A stretch of 64,000 nt of DNA from Brachyhypopomus gauderio (GCF_052324685.1 NC_135212.1:6029278-6093277); one strand, 5' to 3'; shown: positions 37,637 to 55,289, numbered from the stretch's first letter. Translations and numbers: made by a program. The notes: generated from the letters alone by a model not told the origin.

Positions 37637-38336
37637 AGTATACACTATGGATACCCCACAGCATAGTGCTTCATGAATCTTTCATGAGTCACACCAAACC
37701 CATGAGCCAAGCACACTCTGCATGACACAGTCGACTTGGCAACAACAACATCAACAACACCAACAACCACAGCATATGATATGTTGTGAGGTGCTGTGTA
37801 AGACAGGCAGATCCAGCTGGGGTTTTCTGATCTAGCCACAGCTGTATATGTGCAGATGAGATACTGCCAGGTCATAGCTACCAGTCAGAAATGTCGACCG
37901 TGTGTCAGACCATGCTGCTATCATTTCAGCCTTTTTTGAGCAGTTGCTGACATTAAAACATGCATTACATACTGCTAATTTAACTGCAGCACCATAAAGA
38001 GACTTCGGTCTTAATCCACAATGCCGTTTAGAGAGAGCTAGAGCCCTCGTCATTACGTTTCTTCAGTTTTTTCATTATAAAACTCTAAGGAGGAACATCA
38101 GCGATCAGTGTGACAGCGGGTGTTGTCAAGAGACCATGGACCACTAGAGGGCGACAGATTTTACGAACAAAGAATATTGATTAGGTTTGACTTGCCACAA
38201 CATGCCATTACAAGTAATTTTCCGTATACACCCGTTACAGTACAAAACGGTAAAACTTAGTTTACTTAATTTGCTATTTGTTAAAATGTAAAATGTAGTA
38301 TGTAAGCACTGATACAAATCGCGTATTTAAAAAATA

Positions 38337-38357
38337 ACTACATTTCCCAGAAGTACC
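38337..38357 (+). promoter_or_regulatory. ZNF143/Staf-type binding site upstream of akip1
   Basis: ACTACATTTCCCAGAAG matches the core of the Staf/ZNF143 binding element (ACTACAATTCCCAGAATGC). It lies about 470 bp upstream of the akip1 start codon, so it is probably a proximal promoter element if there is a 5' leader. Motif match only. Confidence 0.6.
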
Positions 38358-38824
38358 TGGGAAAGGAAGTAACACATTCTACCGTTCACTATTATTTCTC
38401 CCACGCCCAGTTTTGTAGATATGTGCTTTAAGGACAGTTGTAGCAAGTAGGAACATCGGCAATTCTTAAAACAATCCAGGAATAATACAAGAAGGCACTT
38501 TTGGAGGAGACCTTTAGCGATCACATTAGACTTGTAAGTTTTTGCTATAAACGAAATCTAACTTTCACCCTAAATATTTTGCGTTGTTGACACGGGTGGA
38601 TTTAGAAATTGCTCTATGAATGCCTCTGATTCATATTAAAATGATGGCGGGGTGTTAAAGTAATATATTGTCCGAGTATTATAAAATAACATATTGTCCG
38701 AATTTGTATCGTTGTCTGAATTTTCCAGTCCAATGTGCCGTGGTCACGCGTCATAGCTCACTAAAGCGAGCATTGTGATGTTAGTACGGAACCCCACTAC
38801 GAACGCGAACTTGCCCAGTTAACC

Positions 38825-39676
38825 ATGCACGCTGTTATTAGGCGGCCAACGTTGTCCATGCCAAAGTCTTCGCTGGAGTCTTCACTTCGTCGCTCGTCTA
38901 AACTCGGACGTGAGGTGCTGGAAAGAGCCAAACGACGATCCGTAGACTGGTCGAGTTCCCGGTTCTCAAAAAAATCTAATGCAGAGAGGAAACATTATGA
39001 GGTAAACAGTATTGCAGTTCTGAGCATAGATTACTTACCAAAAGTACTTATCAGCGTTGACTGTGACTGACTTATTATTCACAGACCCAAGAAGATCCCG
39101 CTGTCCACGCCGGACTGGATCATGCTTTTACCAAAATAGTGGAGTACATGTCGGAAACTACCAATCAGTGCAAGGTAAAAAGGCTTACTGACTGACATGT
39201 TATAGGACTCTGTCAGCAGGAATACTGAGCCTGGGTTTCTTCTGCAGATGTTTTACAGCTCAGACACAAGAACCGAGCCCAGTGGACCAGAGCAAACCCA
39301 CGTATGTCGCTTTCACTCCCAAAAGCTTTCCCGGATGTTGGGCCAACCTCAGGCCGGTGCTGTGTCGACCAAGCAGGTCCGCTTTACTGTAAGCAGCATC
39401 TCCAGAGACCCTGGTTTTACCACATTAAATTAGGACTGGTAATTGGTGATCAGTTGTGATTGAGGTTTGGATTAACACTGCTTAGTCCCATGCAAGAACT
39501 GTCTTAAATGTTCTACCTCCGTGTTATTGCAGGGTGTGTCTGAGCCAGAGGACTTCTTGATTGAAGTGTCTCCAGGGACATACGCCATCACAGCAACCAT
39601 GCAAGACACAGGTCCACAGACCAAAGTGGTTCGCATCAATGCAGGAGAGAGCACACAACTCACATTTAACCTCTGA
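38825..39676 (+). CDS. akip1: A-kinase-interacting protein 1
   Basis: Four exons (38825-39001, 39085-39174, 39248-39388, 39533-39676), each a whole number of codons, give 183 residues; human AKIP1 has 210. The conserved N-terminal helix reads REVLERAKRRSVDW (human EVLERAKRRAVDW), the middle carries a YxSSxxC-type stretch, and the C-terminus EVSPGTYAITATMQDT matches the human EVYPGTYSVTV region. The family protein binds the PKA catalytic subunit and the NF-kappaB p65 subunit and directs PKA to the nucleus. It is tail to tail with the C11orf16 homologue, as in human 11p15.4. Confidence 0.92.
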
Positions 39677-39986
39677 CCTTGTCAGGGTTTGGCAGTGTGT
39701 CATTCTGATTCCAGTTGCTGGGTTAGTGAATGGGCAGACCTGTACCAGCCACTCTGTTTTATCTGCACAAAGATTGCCATAAAGTTGAAAATAACTGTGA
39801 TACTGTTGGAGCACTTCTTAGATGTGCCTTACTGTAGTTTCTGTAGGTACATCTACTAATACTCAGGGAATTTTTATCAATATTTTAAAAAGCTATATCA
39901 ATAATGAGTTATAAGGACCATTAGATTCATATGTAATGCCTTTATGTAATTGCATCTACTGTAATTCCAAGTTTTATTTATAAAGA

Positions 39987-39992
39987 AATAAA
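39987..39992 (+). terminator. Polyadenylation signal, akip1
   Basis: AATAAA about 310 bp after the akip1 stop codon and about 95 bp before the convergent C11orf16 stop. Confidence 0.6.
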
Positions 39993-40086
39993 CACATTTT
40001 ATTTTTATATTTTTATATCACAGTAATGTTTGTGAAAGTCTCTTATCAGTATGGATTTTTGGCTGGCTTTGTGATGTTGGTTTAGC

Positions 40087-42994
40087 TCAGATTTCATTCA
40101 GTGCCATAGTCAGTGGAGATACAGCCTCAGATGGAGGTTCTGGACCAGTACAGCCAAACATCATTCTTCCTGTTTTACCTGCTCTTACAGGATCTGGAAC
40201 CAGTTTAAATAATGAGCTGTGATTGGTGGGGGTAGAAATGGATGAATAAATCCCGAGATCCGTGATGTTTCCAGACTCAGTGTGGTTGATGTTTGGAGAT
40301 GTTTTGACTGGCCTCCCTGAGAAATTAAGAACATGTTTACATTTTACTTAATACAGAAATTTCTTCATGTAATGAAGTTTATGTGAGCGAACCTTCTATG
40401 TGTGTGTGTACAGTAGATGTAGGCCTCGCTGACCTGGTTGTTTGTGGTGTGGTTCTGAGGCTCCTCTTCTCCAGTACCTCCAGGCAGGCCTACTTTGGGT
40501 CTCACACTGGGCCTTTTTCAGGCATGAGATATCTGTGTTCACCGAGCGGCTCACCAGCTTTGACCCTGGGGCACGAAACCTTTTTCTGGCCTCATCATCC
40601 TGGTCCTGGTCGTCATCCTCGCTAGAATCTGAGGGCGATGATGAACATAAAGGCGTCTTGGTGTCTTGAGAGTTCTTCAGTTCCTTCAGTTGATCACATT
40701 TCGTCTCCAACACTTCTTTCCTGTGACTGCTTGTGCATAAACATGGGGTTAAGAAGTGGCAGCTTTTGATTGGACAAGCACACAAGGAAGAAGTCGCTTG
40801 GAGGCCCTGATGTATACAACAGGGTGGAGTCCAGTTAATGTGACTGTAGTGGGCATGGCTTAGGCAAGATGGTTTGAAGACACAAGGTTGGAGTTCCCTG
40901 ACGATCCTCTCATGATGCGAAGCTGGTATCCACATGGCCAGGTTGATGGGAATGTACATTTGAACTCCATTCCAAAAGAGAACAAGCAGTCCATTGCCTT
41001 CTCCGCCTGGAACGAGACGACAGACTTTAACTTGCAAGTAAACGGTGGGAGTTCGGTCGAAAGCCTGTCTTTGATCAGGACGCGCTCTTACCCTTAAGTG
41101 GGTCTCGTAGTTCTGTGCCTGAGAGAATCCTGCCTGGACCATATCTACCCAGCTGCAGCTCCACCGGTGCCAGCACGGTGTCTCCTGGTCCTAAAGCTCG
41201 CCCATGTGCCTGACCAATGCTCACCATGTCGGGTTGGCATGTTAACTGAGGCCATGCCATTTCTGTGCCGCTGTCCCCTCTGGGTACGGGTTTATCAAAT
41301 GCCACCATAAACATTCCTCCCCTGTCCTAGGGTCAACAGGTGTTTCATGATGTAAACGAGCCTGACATTTTAAAAACATTGATGATTTCAAGTCTGCAAA
41401 ATGAAAATAACTGCTCATATTGCAGTGGATGTTTTCTTCTTCACCTGTAGCTGGTTCACAATTGTCCCCAGGTAGTAGAAGCCATCAGCCTCCTTCCTTG
41501 CTAACACACGACAGCCTGGAAAGAACTCGGCACCCCTCATCACTCGAGCGGGAACACACGGGGTTCCAGTAAAGGGATTTCTGATACAACACCTGAAAAG
41601 AAATGCATTACTGTTTCACGCCGCCAGGGGGAGCTGTTGTAGCCAACTTGTCCTGTACTCTTCAGGACTCCTTGTGGATAATGATGTAGAGTGTATACCA
41701 GTATGGTGAGAGATGGATGGCATGTGTTGGGTTGTAGCACAGTGCCTGACACCCTCTGTCCTCTGAGTGTGATGGATCTTGATTTTGGCCAAGTGCTGAG
41801 TGCAACAGAACTACCTGTTTTTAATAAAATAAAATAAAAAGTTAATTTATCATTATGCGCTTGATATTATGCAAATGATAGTTTGGCGCTATATAGTTAA
41901 TGAAAAACATGAAAAACATTTCCTAAACAGTCCACCATTGTTACAAAACTAGCTTTCCAAAGATTTTTGGAGGGAAACTGTGTTCTATGAATGCTGGATT
42001 GTTAGTTTTTAAAAATTGTGGGTCTTACCTGCTCAGAAGTGCCATCTAAATTTAGAGACAGCTTGTAACAGCTCCCTCTAGTGGCTGACGTAAAGCACTT
42101 CAAGAAGTCTGAGGTTTCGCTGTCCAAAGCCTGCTTTTCAGATATGTAAAATGTATGAACAGGGCGTGTCTGAAAAGCAGACAGTGCATTCAGACATCTC
42201 TCTGGGTTGTCTGGGAGACTGTTGGTCACAAGATGGACAGCCTGACAGATGGGATCTGAGAATGCGGTCGTTAGTGCTGTGAGGAGATCATTTCCTGGAC
42301 TGGTCCTGAGAGCGTGGATCCAGCCTAGTGCCTCGTACACCGTATCTGGGGCACAAGGGATCATGTGATCAGACCATGGTGTGACCTGGGAGGCACAGGA
42401 AGGGTTCAGTATGCTTTAGTACTTTAAAACCAGGCTGTGGTACAAGATCAGCAGGTCACAGACACACGAACACATTTACAACCGACAAAATGACTATCAA
42501 AGCAGTGTGTTGTGAGCACAAATATTTCATGATTTGGTTATCCTCAGACTAAGCAATGTTTCTGGACAAGTATCTATATATATCATACTACTACTACTAA
42601 TAGGTCACGTTTGTATAGCATGTTTCATAGAACCAAAGATCACTTTACAAAAATTGGACACACAGAAATGTAGAAGTAGAAGAGATTGTATATTGTGTAG
42701 AGAATGTAGTATGAATTAAACAGCATAGTTTTCTAACCTTGTAAAGTTAGACTTTTAAGTCTTAGTGGAAATACATTCACAGACCTTATATGAAAAGGTG
42801 TTGATGTTGAAGAGAGAGTTCCTGAGTGAGGCTTTGCTGAGAAGAGTCTGAATAATCAGATACTTCACTGTTCCCAGAACAGCAGTCATAGACTCAGAGG
42901 TGTCCAGTACGAAGGTGACATTCCTGTCTCTTCCCATCAGTGCCGGTATGACACTCTGACTATCAGGGAACTCGTTTCTAGAGGCCATCGTCAT
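40087..42994 (-). CDS. C11orf16: C11orf16 homologue with VWA-like and DUF4537 regions
   Basis: Seven minus-strand exons (42785-42994, 42029-42385, 41699-41814, 41445-41592, 41092-41326, 40434-41030, 40087-40316) join in frame to 630 residues. The first two exons (about residues 1-189) look like a von Willebrand A domain: NVTFVLDTSESM contains the MIDAS DxSxS. The following part matches human C11orf16: VLARKEADGFYYLG (human VLARREADGFYY), GPGDTVLAPVELQLGRYGPG, and WRYWRRGASEPHHKQPG near the C-terminus. Human C11orf16 (about 467 residues) lacks the VWA part as far as I recall. Upstream non-coding or extra coding exons cannot be excluded. Function is unknown. The position next to akip1 supports orthology. 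Confidence 0.85.
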
Positions 42995-44430
42995 GTAGCC
43001 GTTTGTACTCTGTAATTAACCCCAACAAACCTTATTCATAATGTAAGAACTTTCTATTGACCTGATTTCAGTTTGCGTTTTTCAAAATGTTATAATGTTT
43101 TTAAGGACAGTTTATAATGAAAGGAACAGGAAATTATCATACCTTAATGAATTCCCTAATGTATTTATGTCCTCTCTCAGCCAACTGCAGTGATCTTCGC
43201 ACTCTTGTGTACTAGGGTTGCTATAGTGAGGCACTAACTTTGAACAATTCCAGGAGCTCCACCTTGTGGCATCTCTGTAGAAGTCATGCAACTACAACAG
43301 CACATTGTGCCTTGATTTTAGAATGTATTTTTAAACCCATAGGCGTCTGAATTAATTTTAACAATCTCATGGCTCACAAAATATCATTGCCTAAGTAAAC
43401 AGAATTTTCTGACTGTCTCTGAGAGGTGTGATCACAGTTGTCCTGTAAAGACTTTCTGTGTAATTGGCTTGATTTTATGAGTTGTACGCTCCATTAGAAC
43501 CCTGAAGGTCACACTATAAGAGCCTGTTGGAAGCTAATAAAGTAGAAAGGAAGAGATCAGAAAATGTTTTCTTTCTCTCATTAATGACAATAAAATAACT
43601 CATGTGTCCTAAACTGAGAATCTTCAGTCACTGTGGATGTTTGAGAAAAGTTTGATAAAGCACTAGATGCATATGTGTGTGCACATAAGAACTCAAGAGT
43701 CCTAGTACCTTCTAATGTGTTCATTTATTTAAAGCATGCTTGGCAAAAATAGTCTACAAAACAGAATATCAGTACAAATTTCCAGTGAAGTATTCCAGTA
43801 TTAAACATTTAGAACCCTTCTGTAAACATTTTGATATCAGTGGATGTTTGGGTGAACCTAATAAGATTAGGTGAACCAGGTGTGTACCAGAAGCAGAAAA
43901 GCTCTATGTTATGTTAAACATTTAAAAACTCTAGGTAATAACACAACTTCCAAAATTATGCTTCATTAATTCTTTATACAACAATAACCTCTTATTGAGC
44001 AGTGCAAACAGCTACTTTTGCCATGGGTGACCCATGCTTCTTCAATCTAATATTTTTATAGATGCCTTCATATGCTTCAAAATGAAATATGAACAGAATA
44101 CGACTTTACAACTGGCTACAACCGGACTTAAAGAACTGAAAAGAACATGTGTTTTCTTGTTTATTATAATCTCTAGTATGCATTAAAACCACAGAACCGA
44201 CAGCCAAAGTCTGTTCAGCTTCAGGAGTTTGGGAGGTAGAGTTTCAAATGAGCAGCACTATAGTCACTGTAAAGTTTACACTTCATATAGCTAAGAAAAG
44301 ATCAGTGCATCCCTGGTTAATATTAATATACACATAGACGCCTCTATAGACTGTAACACTATGGTTTTCTATGAATATCACAATGTAACATTATAATAAA
44401 TAGATAAATAAGAATCTACAGTTGTTTAAT
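42995..44430. other. Intergenic between C11orf16 and nrip3
   Basis: AT-rich, no gene recognised. In human this interval holds ASCL3 and TMEM9B; I see no trace of a bHLH or TMEM9 frame here. Confidence 0.5.
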
Positions 44431-44825
44431 CTCTAGTGAATAGCGGTAAGTCATTTGTGAGTATGTAGCGTGAGAGTGTGGCTGTTGAAGGAACGCTTGC
44501 CCCTGCTTGTGTTGCGACGCACAGGAGCTGCTGGGGATTGTGGGGGTTTGTGTGAGAGGACACACAAGCTCTCTGCTCAGCTGCTGTCATCTCAACAAAG
44601 ACCTTGGGGCCCAGGGATTTGCTCGGCACCAAAACCCAGTCTTATCCCCCAGGAAAATTCTATCTGTAGATTCCTCCTATTCCATGGAGACTGAAATGTT
44701 AAGCACAGGTGACAAAATCAGATGAAAACAAAGTATTTGAATGTAAATATCATATTGTGGGTAAAAGTTGTAGGTATTGGGTGTAAGCATGGTATTATGG
44801 GTATAATGCTGGAAATAATTCTTAC

Positions 44826-46702
44826 CATCATTTTCACACCTCCCAACAAAATTAATTTGTTCCCTTTCAGATTTTCCTACAGTCAGCATCTGCTTTTCAG
44901 TGTCAATGATGCACTGCAGGAGGCAACATACCAGTACATTTGAAATTCTACTAAAACAACCACACATGGACATTTCCTTTTGGGTTTACACGACAGAGAG
45001 ATTTTACCTTCAGAGATTTGAGTGTCTTGGTGCCAAGGGACATGAATGTCCTGTCAATTTCTACAGTGTAAACCAAATTCAGTTTAGTGACAAGTTTTAA
45101 CTGCCAAAAACGTAATGTCTGTTCTTGTGCATGTCGTACTGATCTCACCGACAACACTAAAGGGAAGATCTGCCTTTAACTGTCCAATGACCAAACTGAG
45201 CTCGATGTGTCCAGTAACGGGAAGGTTGTGCTGGACTGGTAGGTCGTCCTCAGCTTTTCTGCTGATCATCTTTTCCTTCACACTGTGGGACCAGTAGGCC
45301 ATTAGCATTAGTGCTTCACTTCACTCCTGCCTTTAGCTCTTTACTGTTTACCAGCATGCTTAAAATCAACTGTTAGGTTATTCACATTATACTGAAGACT
45401 AACCCAAGCTTTTCCACACTGACTGATGATATGAGATTCGCCGTACAGCCTGTGTCAAGTGTGACTGCCACCTCTCGTCCTAAGCACTAAGTACAGGGTT
45501 AGAAATGAAGGAAAAGGATGAGACGAAATTGGAGAGAACGACTGGAAATATTTATTCAGGACTGATTTCTCTTTCACTAGTATAAGCACTTTGTTTCTTA
45601 TTCACCTGACACGTGACCTGGAAGAGGTCGTCGTCCGTGTCTTGTGCCCTGCTGTTAACACTGTGGTTCTGCATGATGTTCTTGTAAGGTGGCTTCATGT
45701 TGAGGCTGTTCAGCCTGTTTCGTGATAAGCTGGTCTCCAGCAGTCTCCTCTGGAGAATGTTGTGGGGCTGCTGGGGAGAGAAAAGCATGTGAGTCATAAC
45801 TAAAATCCAAAATTAAAACTGCAGGACGCATCACAGTGCTAAACAACCGAACGCCTGTGACACAAGTGCACCGACTGTTTATTATTTATTATTTAGTGCA
45901 AACTTACTAATTTACTGGAATATAATCTCTTGAATTTTACATATATATTACATACACATATATTACATATATTGTACGTTGACTTTTAGGTTTGTCAAAA
46001 CATACAGCAGATGTCTTGCTTTGACTCAACTGTCATGCTCAAGCAATACTATAGGAAACAAAAGACTATTAGGAAAAAACAATGCAAAGGAATATTTACA
46101 TTCAACCAATTGCATTTTTTAAATCATGAGTAATTTATGTCATGATTATTTTAATGCACTGTCCACCTTTGTTTTTCACGCGCTGTAAGCAAGCACATCC
46201 CAGGATATCCCAGGGTATGACTATGACGTCATGGGACGACGAGTCAATTATAAAACATGTCTTGCCTCCGAAATCCCTTGCAAAGATACAACGCAACTGA
46301 CACCAGGCTTGTAGGCTACATAATGAATGATTATGGCAACAACTAATACAATGAAAATAAAGGGCTACAATATTACTGTAATAGGGCTAATACATTACAA
46401 GGAATCTTGTGCTAGGGTTACAACGATTTTTTTTTATCATTCACTGTACTATATATTTTACATGCAGTCTCACAGTTTTCATTCCTAATAAGCGTTAAGT
46501 TAAATTTTTTTGTTTCATATTTACAACTCACTCCTTCTTTTGAAGTTCCAAGTTTCTTAAGGCCATCTAATGGCAGTAGATCCGCGGAATCTTTGTGTAA
46601 AAATTGGATTCCCTGTTTTATTCTGCGTTGCTTCCGAAGAGCCGCCGCCTCCTTGATTTCCATGCCGTTTTTGTTGCTGTCCGCTCGTGCCCCAGAAAAC
46701 AT
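44826..46702 (-). CDS. nrip3: Nuclear receptor-interacting protein 3
   Basis: Minus-strand exons 46532-46702, 45606-45770, 45404-45486, 45149-45282, 45008-45060 and 44826-44913 join in frame to about 231 residues and match human NRIP3 throughout: IQFLHKDSADLLPLDGLKKL, QPHNILQRRLLETSLS, the retropepsin-like core AVTLDTGCTANLIS with its DTG, GHIELSLVIGQL, and SLGTKTLKSLKCIIDTEKQM. NRIP3 is a host protein with a retroviral-type aspartyl protease fold. The last few residues and stop codon are not certain: the exon at 44826 ends in phase 1 and a short terminal exon is expected between about 44430 and 44700, but no acceptor there is clearly best. The start was chosen to match human MFYSG. Confidence 0.9.
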
Positions 46703-48140
46703 CACTCTGTTCACGCGTCGACTGGCGTGCCGCGTGTCCGCCTCTTTATATAAGCACAAACAGGTGAGGCGGAGGAGCCCCGGTTTGTTCGTCCCCCATC
46801 CACGGCTGATAGCGACATGCTCCTTAGATAAAATGAGATAGACCTGGAACTCAGAAAATACACTGTAGCAGACTTACCGAATTTCACATTCCACGTTCAT
46901 TTTAAGATAAACAATCTATTCTGATAAAAAAAATATATCTGGGCTACCTGAATTTAGATGTTTACTTTCCAGCGTGGTAGAGGATAACGAAGGTCTGATC
47001 GTTTCGCTAGTCTATCATTTTGCCATAGGCCTATAGTGAATTATTTTATCAGGACCACATATCTTGCTTTCTACAAGCAGTATTGTAAACCGGATTGTAT
47101 ATATTTAGCCTTCATATAATTGGTAAGGCAATTGGCTGGTAAAGAAATAATTCTCTGTGATAAGATTTTATTTATGCTTATAGTTTATCTGACAAGAGCC
47201 CATAAACTCATAAACCAGAAATGACTGTGCTGTTTGTTCTGGCTGTTTTTGTGATGCTTTCCAGATACTGTTATATATGCTACTATATAAATGTGCACTT
47301 AAATTATATTTAACAAAACGTTTGTTAAAGTACACCGCATCCTTGTGTTGGAGCGCAAAGAAAATGTCGTGTCATTCAATATCATCCACCTTCTTGCAGT
47401 GAGTTTCTCTCATTATGGTCTAAAATAGATCACGAACATATAGTGCCTTTGTCCTTTCTCGTTAAATTTAACTATGCCCCAAATATAATGCAATAAATAG
47501 CGTATGATATCGGAAGCACGTTATGGGAAGATGATTTTATATAGGCCTACTGAGTTTGAACTGACCAAGTTTTGGGGGAATTTGTTGTATTTATGCAACA
47601 ATGAGCTTACAGACAATTTTGAAATTATTCTATTCGCGGTCTATCATAACATTTTAAACATGCTCTTCTTTTAACATAGGCGTTACAGCTACCGGAAGCA
47701 AGCTGGAAGATCTTAAATGCATCTGTTTATTTGAGGTCCAGTTTTATCTTCGGAGCACTGCATTGCCCATACAGCCCGCGATTCAAAATGGCTGCGGGCA
47801 CACTCCAAAAACATGATCAACTTTTGTTTTTCTGTAAGCACTAACAACACGATTCGCCTCTAAAAATACAAAAAAATACTAGAAACTGTATTCCGCATTT
47901 CCTCGTAAATAAAAAAATATTCTAACAGAGTGTCTAGATGTTATTCCCGTTTATTAATCGTAAAACAATACAACCCACAGACCAGAATGGCGTTATCATG
48001 GTGCCCCAGAACATGAATATTTTCCCCGTTTTACCTTGAAATACTTTTGGGCGAATGAAAGAGTGAGGGCAAATTCAACCACAATGTTTGAACCAATCGA
48101 ACGAGCAGACACGAGACTGACCCGCCTTTTGACGGTAACT
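46703..48140. other. Intergenic between nrip3 and znf143
   Basis: AT-rich, no gene recognised. Head-to-head spacing means both ends hold promoter DNA. SCUBE2, DENND5A, TMEM41B and IPO7, which lie here in human, are absent. Confidence 0.5.
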
Positions 48141-48150
48141 ATGCGATTAT

Positions 48151-48170
48151 TCATGTTCTGGGGTTGTAGT
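48151..48170 (-). promoter_or_regulatory. Staf/ZNF143 site in the znf143 promoter
   Basis: The minus strand reads ACTACAACCCCAGAACATGA, a close match to the Staf element core. It sits about 75-90 bp upstream of a TATATAAA at 48243-48250. A 15-bp inverted copy of part of it (CCCCAGAACATGAAT) occurs at 48004-48018. Negative autoregulation by ZNF143 has been reported in human cells. Confidence 0.6.
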
Positions 48171-49440
48171 CTCTGCCGAGCGTTTCCTGCCCTGATGCAT
48201 GGTGGTCGAACGAAGGGATTGTTGGAAAATTTTGGAGGTTAGTATATAAATGTGTTTTACCCAGTGTGCCTTATTTCCTCAGTCGCTGCATAGCGGCGGA
48301 GTTCGCTGATGGAAGAGTCATGGAGGTTTAAGAGGAAACCTTATTTCAATAAAGCAATGAAAACGCATCGGAAGCAATGTTTTATTTATTAGAGGCAATT
48401 GGACACACTGCGTTCATATCGGTTGCAACATTGTAACCTTCCTGTTTCTCCCAGTTAACGACACTCACCGAAACCGACCACACTTTCACTCGTGGGATTT
48501 ATGATACAAACTGGAAACCCTAGTTGCATCGTTTTAGATCATTAGTGTCACACACGAGCTGCATAACGCTAGTTTTATGTAGACGTCAAACTGAAAATCC
48601 GGACGTTATTTTAGCACATTTGCTAATACGCAATATACTTTATCTGGTATTATATTAGGTGGCTTACATAAGCCGATATTCTCCTAATCGACTAGCGACA
48701 TATCAACACGCTTAACTCCAGACAAAATGCACATTTCTTCTAAACTGCAGCATATCTTACCGCATTCTGGACAGTTATTTAATTAAGCCGTGTGAGCTCA
48801 TACAGGTAGCTAACGTTTGGTGCAGCTAATGTTGCTAGTTAGCCAGGAGGGTCTACAGTACCGCATTACTGTAGTTACAACTCCAGTTTTTACATCCTTA
48901 GCTTTGACTTTCAAGAGGTGCGAATTTGGGATTAACGAAATCTGCGAAAGAAAGAGTATTCAACATGAACACCGTGTACAGTTATACTTAAATAATATAC
49001 GATTTGGCCTGAATTAAGTTGCGATATTTCCTTAGGCTACCAGTTCTAGGAAAGACGTACTGAAAGTGTTATAACAATGTAACACGAGATCTAAATAGAA
49101 ATCTAGCTATTCTATTGGTTCATGCAAATAAGACATACAGTATAACAAAGTATATAAACAGAAAAACGACCTAAAAAAAATTATGCAGCGTAATATACCA
49201 GTAGGCAAGACAAATCGCTTAGACATGGGATATCAAGTGATTAACTCCAAGTGTGTTTAAAGTGGAAAGACTGTAGATACTGTCCAAACTAGATAGCACC
49301 TCTAATATAATGCAAGTAATCCACAACAAAAAAAAAAAATAATGAACTGCCTGAAATGTTCGTTTCGTTGTTACAGTGTGAGTATCAGCAGCTGTATGAG
49401 GCTGATGTGCTGTTTGCTGGTTGGTCTTTGCAGGTACACC

Positions 49441-54435
<4,995 letters not shown>

Positions 54436-54749
54436 AGCAAGACCTTCAGTTTGCCATCACTGTGTGAATGTGTGTGTGAGTGTGTGAGAGAGGGAGAGAG
54501 ACTACAGTGAACAACAGTGTCAAATGTACAAAAATGTTTGTAATGCTAGCATCATGAGTGCTGTTTCAAGATTGAAGATATTTTTGTGTGCATTTATGTA
54601 CATAGCAATGTTTTGAAACTGGAATTCTTTTTGCTGTAAATACTTGATTCCTCTACCTGAATTTTTAGGCTCTTATGAAATGAAAAAAAATACCAAAACA
54701 AACTTCGAGTATTATTTCATTTTGAGAAAGACCTAGCCATCTGACTGAA

Positions 54750-54755
54750 AATAAA
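54750..54755 (+). terminator. Polyadenylation signal, znf143
   Basis: AATAAA about 315 bp after the znf143 stop. The stretch between reads as 3' UTR. Confidence 0.5.
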
Positions 54756-55280
54756 AAGTGAAACTCTTTAGGCCGCTTATCAAAAGGCACCAACTGAATA
54801 TCATTATAAATAGAATTTAATGATTATACGGTTTAGCTTATTAATGTTGATAGGAGGTCGCAGGCTGGTTATCCAATCTAGCGAACCTGTTAGGCAACAC
54901 ATCAAGCTACAAGACGTTTGTCACGGGCAGACTTGCTCATGCAAACAATACCATGTGGCTAATCTACGCCTACATACTACATCGAAAATCCCCAAATATT
55001 CCGAATAAACCAATACAGTCGACTAACTTCCTGGCTAATTAAAGCAGCTAAAGCAACCATGGTAATTGATTTACCAGTAAACGCAGACCATCTGAACAAC
55101 GGTAGGCTACTGATTTAACTTCATTCAACTCAAACTAATTTAACTAAAAAAAACAAAAAATACCATCTTTTGCCTATTGAATAAATCGTCGTACATCAAT
55201 CACGCAACTACAAGTGAGAACTCCCGTCCACGAAAGCCAGATTACCATGACAAATCGTCCCGTCTGATCAATCGAGATTA
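54756..55280. other. Intergenic between znf143 and wee1
   Basis: AT-rich spacer with no supported gene; it gives way to GC-rich wee1 promoter DNA near 55290. Confidence 0.5.
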
Positions 55281-55289
55281 GAAGATGAA

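Noticed and set aside
37101-37664. Minus-strand frame of 187 codons upstream of susd3
   Set aside because: It runs through a CA microsatellite and a CpG-rich promoter, is low in complexity, and the opposite strand is equally open.
44426-44632. Minus-strand frame as the last nrip3 exon
   Set aside because: No convincing acceptor, and no resemblance to the human NRIP3 C-terminus. Left open rather than annotated.
45404-45486. Retroviral protease remnant (DTG motif)
   Set aside because: It is an exon of the host gene nrip3, in frame with flanking exons and conserved with human NRIP3.
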